Below, in pieces: positions 9,100-19,570 of a stretch of DNA of 64,000 bases; position 1 is the stretch's first letter; the number at the start of each line of letters is the position of its first letter. The DNA is from Streptomyces iranensis (GTDB lineage: Bacteria > Actinomycetota > Actinomycetes > Streptomycetales > Streptomycetaceae): contig NZ_JAGGLR010000013.1 in assembly GCF_017874715.1 (NCBI RefSeq), forward strand, positions 62,001 through 126,000, in the 5' to 3' direction. Made by a program: the position numbers and the translations under genes. Below the pieces are notes generated by a model. That model was given only the letters and a program-made list of their open reading frames with translations. It ran no database searches and had not been told where the DNA came from.

Positions 9100-11260
9100 A
9101 CCGCAGTCCGAGGGACCGCTTGAGGAAGTCCACCTGGAGCAGGAGCAGATTCTCCGCGACCTGCTCCTGCGGGGTCATATGGGTCACCCCGGACAGCGGC
9201 AGCACCTCATGCGGACGGCCCGCGGCCAGCAGCGCCGAGGAGAGCCGCAGAGTGTGCGCGGCCACCACGTTGTCGTCCGCCAGACCGTGGATGATCATCA
9301 TTGGGCGTGCGGTGTCGGCCGCGCCGGACAGCCCCTCGTCGGTCATCAGCGCGTTGGCGGCGTAGACCTCGGGCTGTTCCTCCGGCAGGCCCAGATACCG
9401 CTCGGTGTAGTGGGTGTCGTACAGCCGCCAGTCCGTCACCGGGGCGCCCACCACGCCCGCGTGGAAGACATCGGGGCGGCGCAGCACCGCCAGCGCGGCC
9501 AGATAGCCGCCGTAGGACCAGCCGCGGATGGCCACCCGGCCGAGGTCCAGCGGATAGCGCCCGGCGAGCGCCGTCACCGCCTCGACCTGGTCCTCCAGCG
9601 TGACCGCGGCCAGGTCGTCGCGCACCGCCTTCTCCCAGGCGGGGGAGCGGCCGGGGGTGCCGCGGCCGTCCGCGACGACCACCGCGAAGCCCTGGTCGGC
9701 GAACCACTGCGAGGTGAGATGGGCGTTGTGCGAGGCGACCACCCGCTGGCCGTGCGGGCCGCCGTAGGGATCCATCAGGACCGGCAGCGGCCCGTCGCCC
9801 TCCTGATAGCCGCTGGGCAGCAGCACGGCGCACGGAATGTCCCGCTTGCCCGCGAAGACGAGCTCGGGGCGCGCGGTGATGACGGGCCGCTCCGGGTACG
9901 CGTCGAGCTCGGCGAGGCGCTCGGCCGCGCCGTGGTCGGCGGGCCGTAGGAGCTCCACGCTCACCCCGGGCCGGTCCAGCCCCGTGTACGACAGCGCGAT
10001 CACCTCACCGCCGCGCACGGCGGAGTGGACCGCCGGGAAGGGCCGCTTGCCGACCGGCTCCCAGCCGCCCTGGTCGCCGCTGCCCCGGAACCAGGCGCGA
10101 TGGACGGCGATCTCGCCGGGCTGCTCGGGCAGTGGAGCTCCGGCCCCGGGGGAGGCGGAGAACAGCACGTCGTCCGTGCCGATGTCGAGGACCGCGCGCA
10201 CCTGGAGGGCGCCGGAGGTCAGTTTGCGGTCGCCGACCATCAGGACCCGGGCGCCCCCTTCGTCCGCGATGCGGACGAGTCGTCCATCTTCGGTCCAGGC
10301 CGGCACCCCGGGGAAAAGATCCAGCCAAACCGCGTCCTCGTCCACATGGACCGTGCTGGTCCGGCCGGTGTCGGTGTCCACGGCCAGGTAGAGCTGGCTG
10401 CGCTGGTCCCTGGCCTGGACCAGAAGCAGCGGCGGACCGTAGGCCGACCAATGCACCCGCGCGAGGTACGGATAGCGCTTCCGGTCCCACTCGATCTCCG
10501 TACGGGAGCCGTCCAGACCGAGCAGAACCAGCCGCACCTCCGCGTTGGCGGTGCCCGCGGCGGGATAGGCCACCTCCGCGGGTTCCCGGCCGGGGTGGGC
10601 GGGGTCGGCGATCCACCAGCGCCGTACGGGGGACTCGTCGGCACGGGCGGCCAGCAGGGCGTCGCTCCGCGGCGACCACCAGAAGCCGCGTGAGCGGTCC
10701 ATCTCCTCGGCCGCGATGAACTCCGCGAGGCCGTAGGTGACGGAGTCCCCCTCCGGCTCCGCGAGCGCCCGGTCCCCCGCGCCGTCCGCGCCGGTGACCC
10801 GCAGCGCCCCGCCCGCCGCGTAGGCGATGTGGCGGCCGTCGGGCGAGGGACGCGGGTCCACGACCGGGCCGGGGGCGCGCAGCTCGCGGGTGGTGCCCGT
10901 GGGCAGCTCCGTGGTGAACAGCCGCCCGGAGAGGGCGAAGGCGGCCCGCTCGACCGCGGCGTCCACCGCGTAGCCGACCACCCCGGCCGACCCCTCGCGG
11001 CTGCGCTCGCGCCGCGCCCGCTCCTCGGGGGACAGCTCCTCGTCGGCGCCGCCGAGCAGCTCGGCCGGGTCGGCGGCGGGGTACTCGCGCCGCCCGGCGA
11101 GGTCGTACACCCACAACAGGCCGGTCCGGTCGGTGCCCGAGCGGGAACGCAGGAAGGCGACGCGTGAATCGTCGGGGGCCACGGCGAGGGCCCGCGGTGT
11201 CCCGAGGGTGAAACGCTGGGTGCGCGCGTGCTGCCGTGGGAACGAGAGCTGTCCGGTCAT
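9098..11260 (-). CDS. S9 family prolyl oligopeptidase / dipeptidyl-peptidase IV-like
   Basis: This 720-aa serine peptidase has an N-terminal beta-propeller-like half (about residues 1-460, with repeated phrases such as PRPSPDGRHIAYAAGG) and a C-terminal alpha/beta-hydrolase domain. The nucleophile lies in GWSYGGYLA (Ser about residue 582), the acid in IHGLADDNVV and the His in SGVTHMTP. The family cleaves peptides after proline or related residues. The start at 11260 is supported by a likely leaderless promoter (TACGCT six bases upstream). There is no clear signal peptide, so it is probably cytoplasmic. The frame remains open upstream but without a coding look. Confidence 0.9.
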   Translation of the reverse strand: MTGQLSFPRQHARTQRFTLGTPRALAVAPDDSRVAFLRSRSGTDRTGLLWVYDLAGRREYPAADPAELLGGADEELSPEERARRERSREGSAGVVGYAVDAAVERAAFALSGRLFTTELPTGTTRELRAPGPVVDPRPSPDGRHIAYAAGGALRVTGADGAGDRALAEPEGDSVTYGLAEFIAAEEMDRSRGFWWSPRSDALLAARADESPVRRWWIADPAHPGREPAEVAYPAAGTANAEVRLVLLGLDGSRTEIEWDRKRYPYLARVHWSAYGPPLLLVQARDQRSQLYLAVDTDTGRTSTVHVDEDAVWLDLFPGVPAWTEDGRLVRIADEGGARVLMVGDRKLTSGALQVRAVLDIGTDDVLFSASPGAGAPLPEQPGEIAVHRAWFRGSGDQGGWEPVGKRPFPAVHSAVRGGEVIALSYTGLDRPGVSVELLRPADHGAAERLAELDAYPERPVITARPELVFAGKRDIPCAVLLPSGYQEGDGPLPVLMDPYGGPHGQRVVASHNAHLTSQWFADQGFAVVVADGRGTPGRSPAWEKAVRDDLAAVTLEDQVEAVTALAGRYPLDLGRVAIRGWSYGGYLAALAVLRRPDVFHAGVVGAPVTDWRLYDTHYTERYLGLPEEQPEVYAANALMTDEGLSGAADTARPMMIIHGLADDNVVAAHTLRLSSALLAAGRPHEVLPLSGVTHMTPQEQVAENLLLLQVDFLKRSLGLR

Positions 11261-11272
11261 AGGGGGAGCGTA
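11261..11272 (-). promoter_or_regulatory. Leaderless promoter of the S9 peptidase
   Basis: On the minus strand TACGCT is followed by six bases and then the ATG at 11260, with no ribosome-binding site. This is the arrangement of leaderless Streptomyces genes and fixes the start codon. Confidence 0.6.
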
Positions 11273-11580
11273 CGGCTGTCGGATCATCGCGAGGGAGGGT
11301 ACGGACCGGTAGGCCGGGCGGGTGTTGCCCCTGGCACGGTCCGGCCGGGACGGCGCGGGTGTCAAGCGACCCCGGGCGATGGCGAGATGGCGCATAACCA
11401 ACGAGAAGTCGCCCCCGGGGCCGGGAAGTTCGTGCGATCAGGCATGCGCCCCTGTCATGCTCCCGTGCACCGAGTCATGTGCACACCGCCATAGTTATGA
11501 TCGATTGCGCATAGTGGGTAGCCCCCCTGTGGCATCTATATGTTGTCCGTCCGAGTGCGTGTAACTGGAGGTGAGCCGCT

Positions 11581-11775
11581 GTGGCGCTCTCGATCTCGGT
11601 GTCAGTGCTGCTGCTGATCATCGTCTTCATGCTCGTGAACAAGGCAGGACTGAAGGCGGTTCATGCGATCGTCTGTGTCCTCCTCGGCTTCTACCTCGCC
11701 AGTTCCTCGGTCGCTCCGACGATCGACGACCTCACCACCAACGTGGCGGACATGATCGGCGGCGTGAAGATCTGA
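11581..11775 (+). CDS. Small hydrophobic membrane protein (64 aa)
   Basis: The small protein begins at GTG with the ribosome site GGAGG nine bases upstream. Residues 2-18 form a first hydrophobic segment, a short basic loop (NKAGLKAVHA) follows, and residues 27-43 form a second; a polar tail (TIDDLTTNVADMIGGVKI) ends the protein. I recognise it only as a conserved small Streptomyces protein upstream of mshB. The topology is probably a two-helix hairpin; function unknown. Confidence 0.75.
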   Translation: MALSISVSVLLLIIVFMLVNKAGLKAVHAIVCVLLGFYLASSSVAPTIDDLTTNVADMIGGVKI

Positions 11776-11825
11776 CCCCGAGCGGGGCCGGGGTGTGCGA
11801 CCCATGGGCACGTGTGTGCGAATCG

Positions 11826-11837
11826 TAGGCTGTGCCC
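11826..11837 (+). promoter_or_regulatory. Leaderless promoter of mshB
   Basis: TAGGCT (11826-11831) is followed by six bases and the ATG at 11838, with no Shine-Dalgarno sequence. It supports this ATG over the in-frame GTG six bases upstream. Confidence 0.6.
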
Positions 11838-12722
11838 ATGACCGTTCTTCCCGCCCGTCGTCTGCTGCTGGTGCACGCGCATCCGGACGACGAGTCGATC
11901 AATAACGGCGCGACCATGGCGAAATACGCCGCCGAGGGCGCATACGTCACCCTGGTGACCTGCACCCTCGGTGAGGAGGGCGAGGTCATCCCGCCTGCCC
12001 TCGCGCATCTCGCCGCCGACCGCGACGACGCGCTCGGCCCGCACCGGATCGGCGAACTCGCCGCGGCCATGGACGCCTTGGGGGTCGAGGACCACCGCTT
12101 CCTGGGCGGGCCCGGCCGCTATCGCGACTCCGGAATGATGGGCGCCCCGCAGAACGACCGGCCGGACTGCTTCTGGCAGGCCGACCTGGACGAGGCCGCC
12201 GGGCATCTGGTCGCCGTGGTCCGTGAGATCCGGCCACAGGTCCTTGTGGCGTACGACACCAATGGGGGCTACGGCCACCCCGATCACATCCAGGCGCACC
12301 GCGTGGCGATGCGCGCCGTGGAGCTGGCCGCCGATCCCGGCTTCCGCCCCGACCTCGGCGAGCCGCACGACATCGCGAAGGTCTACTGGAACTGCGTGCC
12401 GCGCTCGGCCGTCGAGGAGGGCTTCGCCCGGCTGCGGGCCGAGGGCCGTGACTCCCTCTTCCCCGGCGTCGCCACGGTGGACGACGTCCCCGGGGTGGTG
12501 GACGACGCGGACGTCACCGCTTACATCGACGGCGTCCCCCACGCCGGGGCGAAGGCCGCGGCGATGCGCGCCCACGCCAGCCAGATCTCGGTGGACGGAC
12601 CCTTCTTCGCGCTCTCCAACGACCTGGTCCAGCCGATGTTCCTCCATGAGCACTACCGGCTCGTCAGGGGCGAGGCCGGGGCGGACCGCGAGGACGACCT
12701 GTTCGCGGGGGTGGCGGCATGA
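11838..12722 (+). CDS. mshB: N-acetyl-1-D-myo-inositol-2-amino-2-deoxy-alpha-D-glucopyranoside deacetylase MshB
   Basis: MshB removes the acetyl group from GlcNAc-inositol, the second committed step of mycothiol synthesis, the actinobacterial thiol buffer. The 294-aa protein has the LmbE/PIG-L metal site: AHPDDES (His15, Asp18) and GHPDHIQAHR (His150), matching the zinc ligands known for the mycobacterial enzyme. Further MshB-specific stretches are GATMAKYAAEGAYV and TCTLGEEGEV. It overlaps the following membrane-protein gene by four bases (ATGA), so the two are translationally coupled. In S. coelicolor the gene is SCO5126 (recall). Confidence 0.95.
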   Translation: MTVLPARRLLLVHAHPDDESINNGATMAKYAAEGAYVTLVTCTLGEEGEVIPPALAHLAADRDDALGPHRIGELAAAMDALGVEDHRFLGGPGRYRDSGMMGAPQNDRPDCFWQADLDEAAGHLVAVVREIRPQVLVAYDTNGGYGHPDHIQAHRVAMRAVELAADPGFRPDLGEPHDIAKVYWNCVPRSAVEEGFARLRAEGRDSLFPGVATVDDVPGVVDDADVTAYIDGVPHAGAKAAAMRAHASQISVDGPFFALSNDLVQPMFLHEHYRLVRGEAGADREDDLFAGVAA

Positions 12723-13087
12723 CGGCCCCGCGCCTGGGCGGATACGCCCTGCTCGCCGTGGCCGGGGTCCTGGTGGGCGCCGCGGGCGCGCTGGTCCAAG
12801 CGGCGTGGTTCCCCGGCGGGTTGCTGCTCGCGCTGCTCGCGGTCGCGGGCCTGTGCTACGGCGGGGTCAAGGCCATGGGCGCCCGGATGGGCGGCGGAGT
12901 GCCCGCGGGCGCCTGGACGGTGGCCGTGTTGCTGCTCACTTCCTCCCGTCCGGAAGGGGATTTCCTTTTCGGCGCCGGGCTGGGGTCGTACGCTTTCCTC
13001 CTCGGCGGGATGTTCATCGGTGTGATGTGTGCCACGCTGCCTTTGGTGCCGCAACCTCCTGGCCCGCCGGTCCGACTTGGTAAGTGA
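12719..13087 (+). CDS. Small membrane protein coupled to mshB (DUF6113-like)
   Basis: This 122-aa protein begins inside the mshB stop codon (ATGA overlap). It has four hydrophobic segments (about residues 8-30, 33-50, 63-74 and 83-108) separated by short loops, and a Pro-rich cytoplasmic end (PLVPQPPGPPVRLGK). I recognise the family only as a conserved actinobacterial partner of mshB, probably DUF6113. No catalytic motif is visible. A link to mycothiol metabolism rests only on the gene fusion-like spacing. Confidence 0.75.
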   Translation: MTAPRLGGYALLAVAGVLVGAAGALVQAAWFPGGLLLALLAVAGLCYGGVKAMGARMGGGVPAGAWTVAVLLLTSSRPEGDFLFGAGLGSYAFLLGGMFIGVMCATLPLVPQPPGPPVRLGK

Positions 13088-13283
13088 CGTGACGTTTTTG
13101 GCACGACGTCCCCGGCACTCGGAGGCCCTTCGGACACACGGCGAAGGGTGCGCCTCGGGCGTACCGGATGCGGTGATCCGGCGGCCGTCAAGTGCGCGTC
13201 CGCACCGCCCAGTATGGTGGTGCCGCCGCCGAGCCGCCCGCGCGAGGTCTGACGGGCGGCGGAGCTAACTGGGAGAACCTGCT

Positions 13284-15557
13284 TTGAGCCGTGAATCTGA
13301 CAGTTCGTCCTCCGGGCCCCGGGAGGGAAGCGGCGGTGCCGCCTACCCGTCGGGCACCCCGCCGTACGGATCCCGCCAGTACCCCTCGCCGAACCCCACG
13401 CAGGAGGCCCCGCAGGGCGCCGCCGAGGATGGGCAGGCGCGTGCCGCGGCCAAGCCGGAGGAGCCGAAGACCGAGACCACGCTGACGACCCGGATCAAGA
13501 TCAACATTCCGGGGTCGCGGCCCATCCCGCCGGTGGTCATGCGTACGCCCGTCGCGGAGGACGGCGTGCCCGCGCCGCGCTCCGGCGGGGACGACGACGC
13601 CCCCGAGCGCACCAGCGCCCTGCCCCGGGCCGACTTCACACCGACGCCCGAGCGCGGTGTGCCGGCCGAGCCCGGCGGGGCCAACGAGCCCACCGAGGGC
13701 CGGGAGAGGAAGAGCGGCAAGGGCGACGGCGAGCGGACCAGCGACTGGTTCGCGCCCCGTAAGCCCAGAAGCGGCTCGTCGGCCACCGGCAGCACCCCGA
13801 GGCCGCCGGTGCCCCCGGCCCCTGACACCACCCAGGGGTTCCCGGCCCCTGACACCACCCAGGGGTTCCCGGCTCCGGACACCACCCAGGGTTTCCTTTC
13901 CCCTGACACCACTCAGGGGTTCCCCGCACCCGACACCACGCGGGGTTTCCCTTCCCCGGAGACCACCCAGGGATTCCCGGCCCCCGACACCACTCAGGGG
14001 TTCCCGGCTCCGCAGCAGGGCGGCGGCCCCGTCGCCGATCTGCCGTACTTCACCGACGCCCAGGCCCCGTCCGGCCACCCCGAGCCGACCGGACCCACCA
14101 CCGGCCCGGTCACCGGCGACATGTACTTGCCGCCGTCCGGCCCCGGTGCGGGCCCGCGCGACAGCGACCTGCTGGCCCCGCCCGGACCGGGCCCCGCGGG
14201 CGGCCCGTACGGCGGTGACCCGCAGACGCCTCCGGGCGGAGTGGGTCCGCTGGCCGGGGGAGGCCCGGCCGGTCAGCCGCCGACTCCGCCGGGTGGCTCG
14301 CCGCTGTCCGGCAGCCTGGGCGCCACCACCGGCGTGGGCCCGCTGACCGGCCCCGGGGCGGGGCGCGCGGACGGCCTCGGAGCCGCTCCGGCCCCCCCGC
14401 TGTTCCGTGACCCCGAGCCCACGCCGACCGGCGGGGTGCCGCCGGAGCAGATCTCCAGCGACACGCTGGTCAGCGGGGTGCCCGTGGTGCCCTCGGCCGA
14501 GGGCCGGGCCAAGCCGCCGTCCCCGCCCGCTCCGGGTGGTCCGGGGGCCCCGGCGCCCGGCGGCGACAGCGCCCCGGCGCCGTCCGCCCCGAAGGCCGGT
14601 AAGCCCAAGAAGAAGGGCCGGTCGAAGGTCGTCATGGCCGCGGGCCTGCTGTTCGTGATCGCGGGCGGGGCCTACGCGGCCGGGCTGGTGATGAACCACG
14701 CCGATGTGCCGAACGGCACCACCGTCCTCGGCGTCGACATCGGCGGCACCTCCAAGCAGGTCGCCGTCGACAAGCTGGACTCCAAGCTGGGCAAGCGCAC
14801 CACCGCCCCGCTGACGGTGTCGGTCGACGGCCAGGAGAAGGAGATCAAGCCGTCCGTCGCGGGCCTGGCGCTCGACACCGAGGCCACGGTCCGGAATGTC
14901 GCGGGCCGGGACTACAACCCGGTCACCGTGATCGGCTCGCTCTTCGGCGGCACCCATGAGGCCGAACCGGCGGTCACCGTCGACGAGGAGAAGCTGCGGG
15001 ACGCCCTGGAGCGGCTCGCGGGCGACTCCGGCACGGCCCGCGAGGGCGGCATCAGCTTCGCCTCCGGCAAGGCCGTCCCGGTGTACGGCAAGGAGGGCAA
15101 GGGGCTGGACGTGGACAAGGCGGTCAAGGCCGTCTCGGACGGGTTCCAGCTGCGCGCCGAGACCGGCCAGAACAAGGCCATCACCCTGCCGGTCACCATC
15201 AAGCGCCCCACGGTCAGCAAGGCCGAGGTGGACCGGAAGCTGAAGAGCTTCGGCGAGCCCGCGATGTCGGGGCTGGCCACGGTCCAGACGGACGCCCAGC
15301 ACTCGATCCCGTTCGGCCCGGACAAGTCGCTGCCGAAGATCCTCTCCATGCGGGTGGTCGACGGCAAGCTGGTGGAGCACTACGACCTGGCCGTCCTCAA
15401 GCAGCTCTACGGCAGCACCTTCGACGGCGTCCTGCTCGAGCGGGGCGACGGCTCCAAGAAGCCCGTCACCCCGGAGGACGTGGAGTCGGCACTGCGTCTG
15501 GCGCTGCGCGGCAAGACGCCCAGCGAGCGTATCGGCGTCATCGGCAAGGACAACTGA
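13284..15557 (+). CDS. VanW/YoaR-type peptidoglycan-binding-like membrane protein with long repetitive N-terminus
   Basis: The 757-aa protein has three parts. Residues 1-440 are low-complexity, rich in Pro, Gly and Thr, with seven copies of a nine-residue repeat near APDTTQGFP. Residues about 449-469 form one membrane helix (VVMAAGLLFVIAGGAYAAGLV) preceded by a KPKKKGRSK basic stop. The outer part starts with VLGVDIGGTSKQVAVDKL and matches the YoaR-like putative peptidoglycan-binding domain. TTG 13284 is chosen because GGGAGA lies seven bases upstream. The N-terminus is cytoplasmic and the domain external. A strong terminator follows. Confidence 0.82.
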   Translation: MSRESDSSSSGPREGSGGAAYPSGTPPYGSRQYPSPNPTQEAPQGAAEDGQARAAAKPEEPKTETTLTTRIKINIPGSRPIPPVVMRTPVAEDGVPAPRSGGDDDAPERTSALPRADFTPTPERGVPAEPGGANEPTEGRERKSGKGDGERTSDWFAPRKPRSGSSATGSTPRPPVPPAPDTTQGFPAPDTTQGFPAPDTTQGFLSPDTTQGFPAPDTTRGFPSPETTQGFPAPDTTQGFPAPQQGGGPVADLPYFTDAQAPSGHPEPTGPTTGPVTGDMYLPPSGPGAGPRDSDLLAPPGPGPAGGPYGGDPQTPPGGVGPLAGGGPAGQPPTPPGGSPLSGSLGATTGVGPLTGPGAGRADGLGAAPAPPLFRDPEPTPTGGVPPEQISSDTLVSGVPVVPSAEGRAKPPSPPAPGGPGAPAPGGDSAPAPSAPKAGKPKKKGRSKVVMAAGLLFVIAGGAYAAGLVMNHADVPNGTTVLGVDIGGTSKQVAVDKLDSKLGKRTTAPLTVSVDGQEKEIKPSVAGLALDTEATVRNVAGRDYNPVTVIGSLFGGTHEAEPAVTVDEEKLRDALERLAGDSGTAREGGISFASGKAVPVYGKEGKGLDVDKAVKAVSDGFQLRAETGQNKAITLPVTIKRPTVSKAEVDRKLKSFGEPAMSGLATVQTDAQHSIPFGPDKSLPKILSMRVVDGKLVEHYDLAVLKQLYGSTFDGVLLERGDGSKKPVTPEDVESALRLALRGKTPSERIGVIGKDN
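13818..14006 (+). repeat. In-frame 27-bp tandem repeat (7 copies)
   Basis: Seven tandem 27-bp units each code for nine residues close to APDTTQGFP; variants are SPDTTQGFP, APDTTRGFP and SPETTQGFP. Many third positions differ between copies, so the array is not freshly duplicated. It lies in the disordered cytoplasmic part of the protein. Confidence 0.9.
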
Positions 15558-15585
15558 CCGGCCCGTCACACGTGGTCGGACGACA

Positions 15586-15617
15586 CGGCCCCCGCCCGAA
15601 GCACCGGGCGGGGGCCG
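15586..15617 (+). terminator. Terminator after the YoaR-like gene
   Basis: Perfect 13-bp stem (cggcccccgcccg and its complement) with the loop aagcac, 28 bp after the stop codon. It is followed by a weak T-containing run (cgtctcttcc). Confidence 0.85.
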
Positions 15618-15663
15618 CGTCTCTTCCTGAGCGGGTCGGAGGAAGTCCGCTATGGTGCGGGCA

Positions 15664-15779
15664 GCGCCCCGAAGGGGCGCGGGGCTGTGTCGATGTGCGG
15701 CTCCGCCGCGCGGGCGCGACCAGTCACGACGGCGCCGCGGTCGGCCGACGACGCATCGCGGCACTTCCAGCGGAGCGCT
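15664..15779 (+). repeat. Dispersed 3'-flank element, copy B
   Basis: This copy is nearly identical to copy A over the first 75 bases: hairpin gcgcccc-gaa-ggggcgc, then ctgtgtcgatgtgcggctcc, then the gcgcgaccag(t)cacgacgg stretch. It ends with cttccagcggagcgct. It fills most of the 319-bp gap between the YoaR-like gene and the ABC exporter; the remainder (15780-15876) holds the exporter promoter. Confidence 0.75.
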
Positions 15780-15876
15780 CAGGCCGCGTCACGCCCCGAC
15801 CCATGACATCTGTCATCTCCAGGTCACGACCGCTGACACTGCCGGTCACCCCCCGCCCTCGGCCAGTCTTATGGCC

Positions 15877-16838
<962 letters not shown>

Positions 16839-16842
<4 letters not shown>

Positions 16843-17582
16843 AGACGCTGGTCAAGCTGGAGATCGCGCGGACCCTGCGCAATCGCAAATTCATGTTCTT
16901 CACGGTCATCTACCCGTCCGTGCTCTTCCTGATGATCGCGGGCAGCAGTGACGCCGACGACCGGGTGCCCGGCACCCGGCTGTCGATGCCGCTCTACTAC
17001 ATGGTCGCGATGGCATCCTTCGGGGCGCTGACCGCCGTGCTGATGGGCAACAGCGAGCGGATCGCCAAGGAGCGCGAGGGCGGCTGGACCCGCCAGCTGC
17101 GGCTCACCCGGCTGCCCGGACGCGGCTATGTGGGCGCCAAGATCGCCGCGGGGGCGGTGACCACCCTGCCGTCGATCGTGATCGTCTTCGTGGTGGCCGC
17201 CGTCGGCAAGGGCGTACGGCTGGACGCCGTCTGGGAGTGGCCCGCGCTGACCGCCGCGATCTGGGCGGGCTCCCTGGTCTTCGCCGCGCTCGGGGTGGCC
17301 ATCGGATATCTGGCGAGCGGGGACGCGGTACGGCCGCTGACGATGATCATCTACTTCGGTCTGTCGATCCTCGGCGGGCTGTGGATGCCCACTACGTCCT
17401 ATCCGGACTGGCTGCGGAACATCGGCGACTATCTGCCCACCCACGCCTACACCGCCCTCGGCCAGGCGATCGAGCTGGGCGGCGCCCCGCACACCAAGGA
17501 CGTGGCGCTGCTCATCGGCTACCTCGCGGTCTTCGCGGGCGGTGCGGCGTGGCTGTACCGCAAGGACACCCGTAAGGCATGA
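16839..17582 (+). CDS. ABC-2 type exporter permease
   Basis: The 247-aa protein is the membrane half of the exporter. Six hydrophobic segments are visible, starting at FMFFTVIYPSVLFLMIAGS, with the ABC-2 hallmark ERIAKEREGGWTRQLRLTRLP loop (cited in part) and a C-terminal AVFAGGAAWLYRKDTRKA. Its start overlaps the ATPase stop (ATGA), which implies coupled translation. The substrate is unknown; similar modules with an adjacent two-component system often export lipids or antibiotics. Confidence 0.9.
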
Positions 17583-17625
17583 CCGAGGGTGTGGGCCCGA
17601 GGCGTGATCCGAGGAGAGAAGAACC

Positions 17626-18897
17626 ATGGCTGACCGGGCCGAATGGACCGACGGCGATCCGGAAGCCCGCCCCGGCGGGCGCCGCCGGCTGACCTGGTGG
17701 GCCGACGCGATGGCGTACGACGAGGAGAACGACCGGGTGGCCGCGATCGGGCAGCCCCCCGAGAACCGTAAACAGGCGCTGGTCAAGCTGATGTGGATCG
17801 GGATCTGGATGGCCTATATGGGCGCACCGGTGAGCGATCTGGCCGACGGCAACCACACCGCCCTGGGCACCGTGTGCGGCGGGCTCGGCCTGCTGGTCTT
17901 CGTCGCCGTCTATCTGATGCTGGTCTTCCGGCACACCGGGCGGGCGCTGAGCCGGGCCGCGGTCCTGGGGGCGCTGGGCATGATCAGCGCGCTCGCCGCC
18001 GTGCTCACCTTCACCATGGGCGACGACTGGCTGGTGCTCTCGGTCTATGTGTCCGTCGCCTTGGGGGCGGTGCTGCCGCTGCGGCTGTCGAGCTGGGCGA
18101 TCCCGCTGAACACGGCGTTCATGGTGGGCATCGGGGTGCTGGTGCGCGGCTCGCACGGACTGGTGTCCGCCCTGGTCATCCCCTCGCTGCTCGGCGGCTT
18201 CGCGATGAGCGCGGTGGGGCAGATGGTCCGCACCACCCGGGCGCTGCGCGCCGCCCGCGCCACCGTGGCCCAGCTCGCCGCCAACGAGGAGCGGCTGCGG
18301 CTCGCCCGCGATCTGCACGATCTGCTGGGCCACTCGCTCTCCCTGATCACGCTCAAGAGCGAGCTGGCGGGGCGGATGCTGCCCGACAAGCCCGAGCAGG
18401 CGGCGCGGCAGGTGGCCGATATCGAGCGGGTCAGCCGGCAGGCGCTGGTGGACGTCCGGGAAGCGGTCAGCGGCTTTCGACGCCCCACCCTGGAGGCCGA
18501 GGTCGCCGGGGCCCGTACCGCCCTCGCCGCCGGGGGCATCGCCGCCGATCTGAGCCGCGCCGACATCCACCACCCCGACCTTCCGCCCGACCAGGAGGGG
18601 GCGCTGGCCTGGGCGCTGCGCGAGGCGGTCACCAATGTGGTGCGGCACAGCGGGGCCCGGCGCTGTGCGGTGACGCTCGACGAGACGGGCGACGAGCTGC
18701 GCCTGACCGTCACCGACGACGGCCGCGGTGCCACCGGCCCGCACGGCAACGGGCTCACCGGGCTGGCCGAGCGGCTCCAGCTGGCCGACGGGCGTCTGGA
18801 GACCGGCCCCGCCGAGCGCGGCGGCTTCACCCTCCGGGCCCTGGTCCCGCTCTCCCGCGGCGCCCGCGTGGAGCTGCCCTCGCGGGCCGCGCCGTAG
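17626..18897 (+). CDS. Sensor histidine kinase (NarL/DesK type)
   Basis: The 423-aa kinase has about five membrane segments (residues 55-205), then a HisKA_3 dimerisation domain with RLARDLHDLLGHSLSLI (probable phospho-acceptor His231) and an HATPase domain with REAVTNVVRHSGA (N box) and DDGRGATGPHGNGLTGL (G box). The ribosome site GGAGAG lies before the ATG, 43 bp after the permease. Its neighbours suggest that it senses the membrane or the exporter's substrate and controls the exporter through the response regulator downstream. Confidence 0.92.
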   Translation: MADRAEWTDGDPEARPGGRRRLTWWADAMAYDEENDRVAAIGQPPENRKQALVKLMWIGIWMAYMGAPVSDLADGNHTALGTVCGGLGLLVFVAVYLMLVFRHTGRALSRAAVLGALGMISALAAVLTFTMGDDWLVLSVYVSVALGAVLPLRLSSWAIPLNTAFMVGIGVLVRGSHGLVSALVIPSLLGGFAMSAVGQMVRTTRALRAARATVAQLAANEERLRLARDLHDLLGHSLSLITLKSELAGRMLPDKPEQAARQVADIERVSRQALVDVREAVSGFRRPTLEAEVAGARTALAAGGIAADLSRADIHHPDLPPDQEGALAWALREAVTNVVRHSGARRCAVTLDETGDELRLTVTDDGRGATGPHGNGLTGLAERLQLADGRLETGPAERGGFTLRALVPLSRGARVELPSRAAP

Positions 18898-18964
18898 CGA
18901 AGGCGGGCAAGTCCGGTGAGCCCTGGCCGCCGCGGGAGCGGCTACGGCGGCTACGCTGCGGGGC

Positions 18965-19570
18965 GTGATCCGGGTACTGCTGGCCGAGGACCAGTCCATG
19001 GTGCGGGAGGCGCTTGCCGCGCTCCTCGGGCTCGACGACGAGATCGAGGTCGTCGCGCAGGTGGCGCGCGGCGACGAGGTCGTGGACGCCACCCGGACCC
19101 ATCGCCCCGATGTGGCGCTGCTGGACATCGAGATGCCCGGTATGAGCGGGATCGAGGCCGCCGCCGCGCTGCACCGGGCCGACCCCGGGATCCGGATCGT
19201 GATCCTGACCACTTTCGGCCGCCCCGGCTATCTGCGCCGCGCCATGGAGTCCGGCGCCGACGCCTTCCTGGTCAAGGACGCCCCGGCGGCGCAGCTCGCG
19301 GACGCGATACGGCGGGTGCTGCGCGGGGAGCGGGTGATCGATCCCACGCTGGCCGCCGCCGCGCTCGTGGACGGGGCCAGCCCGCTGACCGCGCGGGAGC
19401 GCGAGGTGCTGCGCGTCTCGGCGGACGGCTCGACCAACGCGGAGCTGGCCCGCGCGCTGAATCTGTCGCCGGGTACGGTCCGCAACTACCTCTCCACGGC
19501 CATTCAGAAGACCGCCGCCCGCAACCGGGCCGACGCCGTCCGCATCGCCCGCGACAAGGGCTGGCTGTAG
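18965..19570 (+). CDS. Response regulator, NarL/FixJ family
   Basis: The 201-aa regulator has an N-terminal receiver domain (acidic pocket AEDQS, phospho-acceptor Asp54 in LLDIEMPG, Thr in ILTTF and Lys in LVKD) and a C-terminal LuxR helix-turn-helix (LTAREREVLRVSADGSTNAELARALNLS in part). It pairs with the kinase just upstream. The GTG start is supported by a likely leaderless promoter: TACGCT (18952-18957) seven bases before it. It therefore may have its own promoter separate from the exporter-kinase operon. Confidence 0.93.
   Translation: MIRVLLAEDQSMVREALAALLGLDDEIEVVAQVARGDEVVDATRTHRPDVALLDIEMPGMSGIEAAAALHRADPGIRIVILTTFGRPGYLRRAMESGADAFLVKDAPAAQLADAIRRVLRGERVIDPTLAAAALVDGASPLTAREREVLRVSADGSTNAELARALNLSPGTVRNYLSTAIQKTAARNRADAVRIARDKGWL

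Noticed and set aside
13188..15764. 858-aa antisense open frame
   Set aside because: It is a shadow of the YoaR-like gene in GC-rich DNA; the plus strand shows real domains and a ribosome site.
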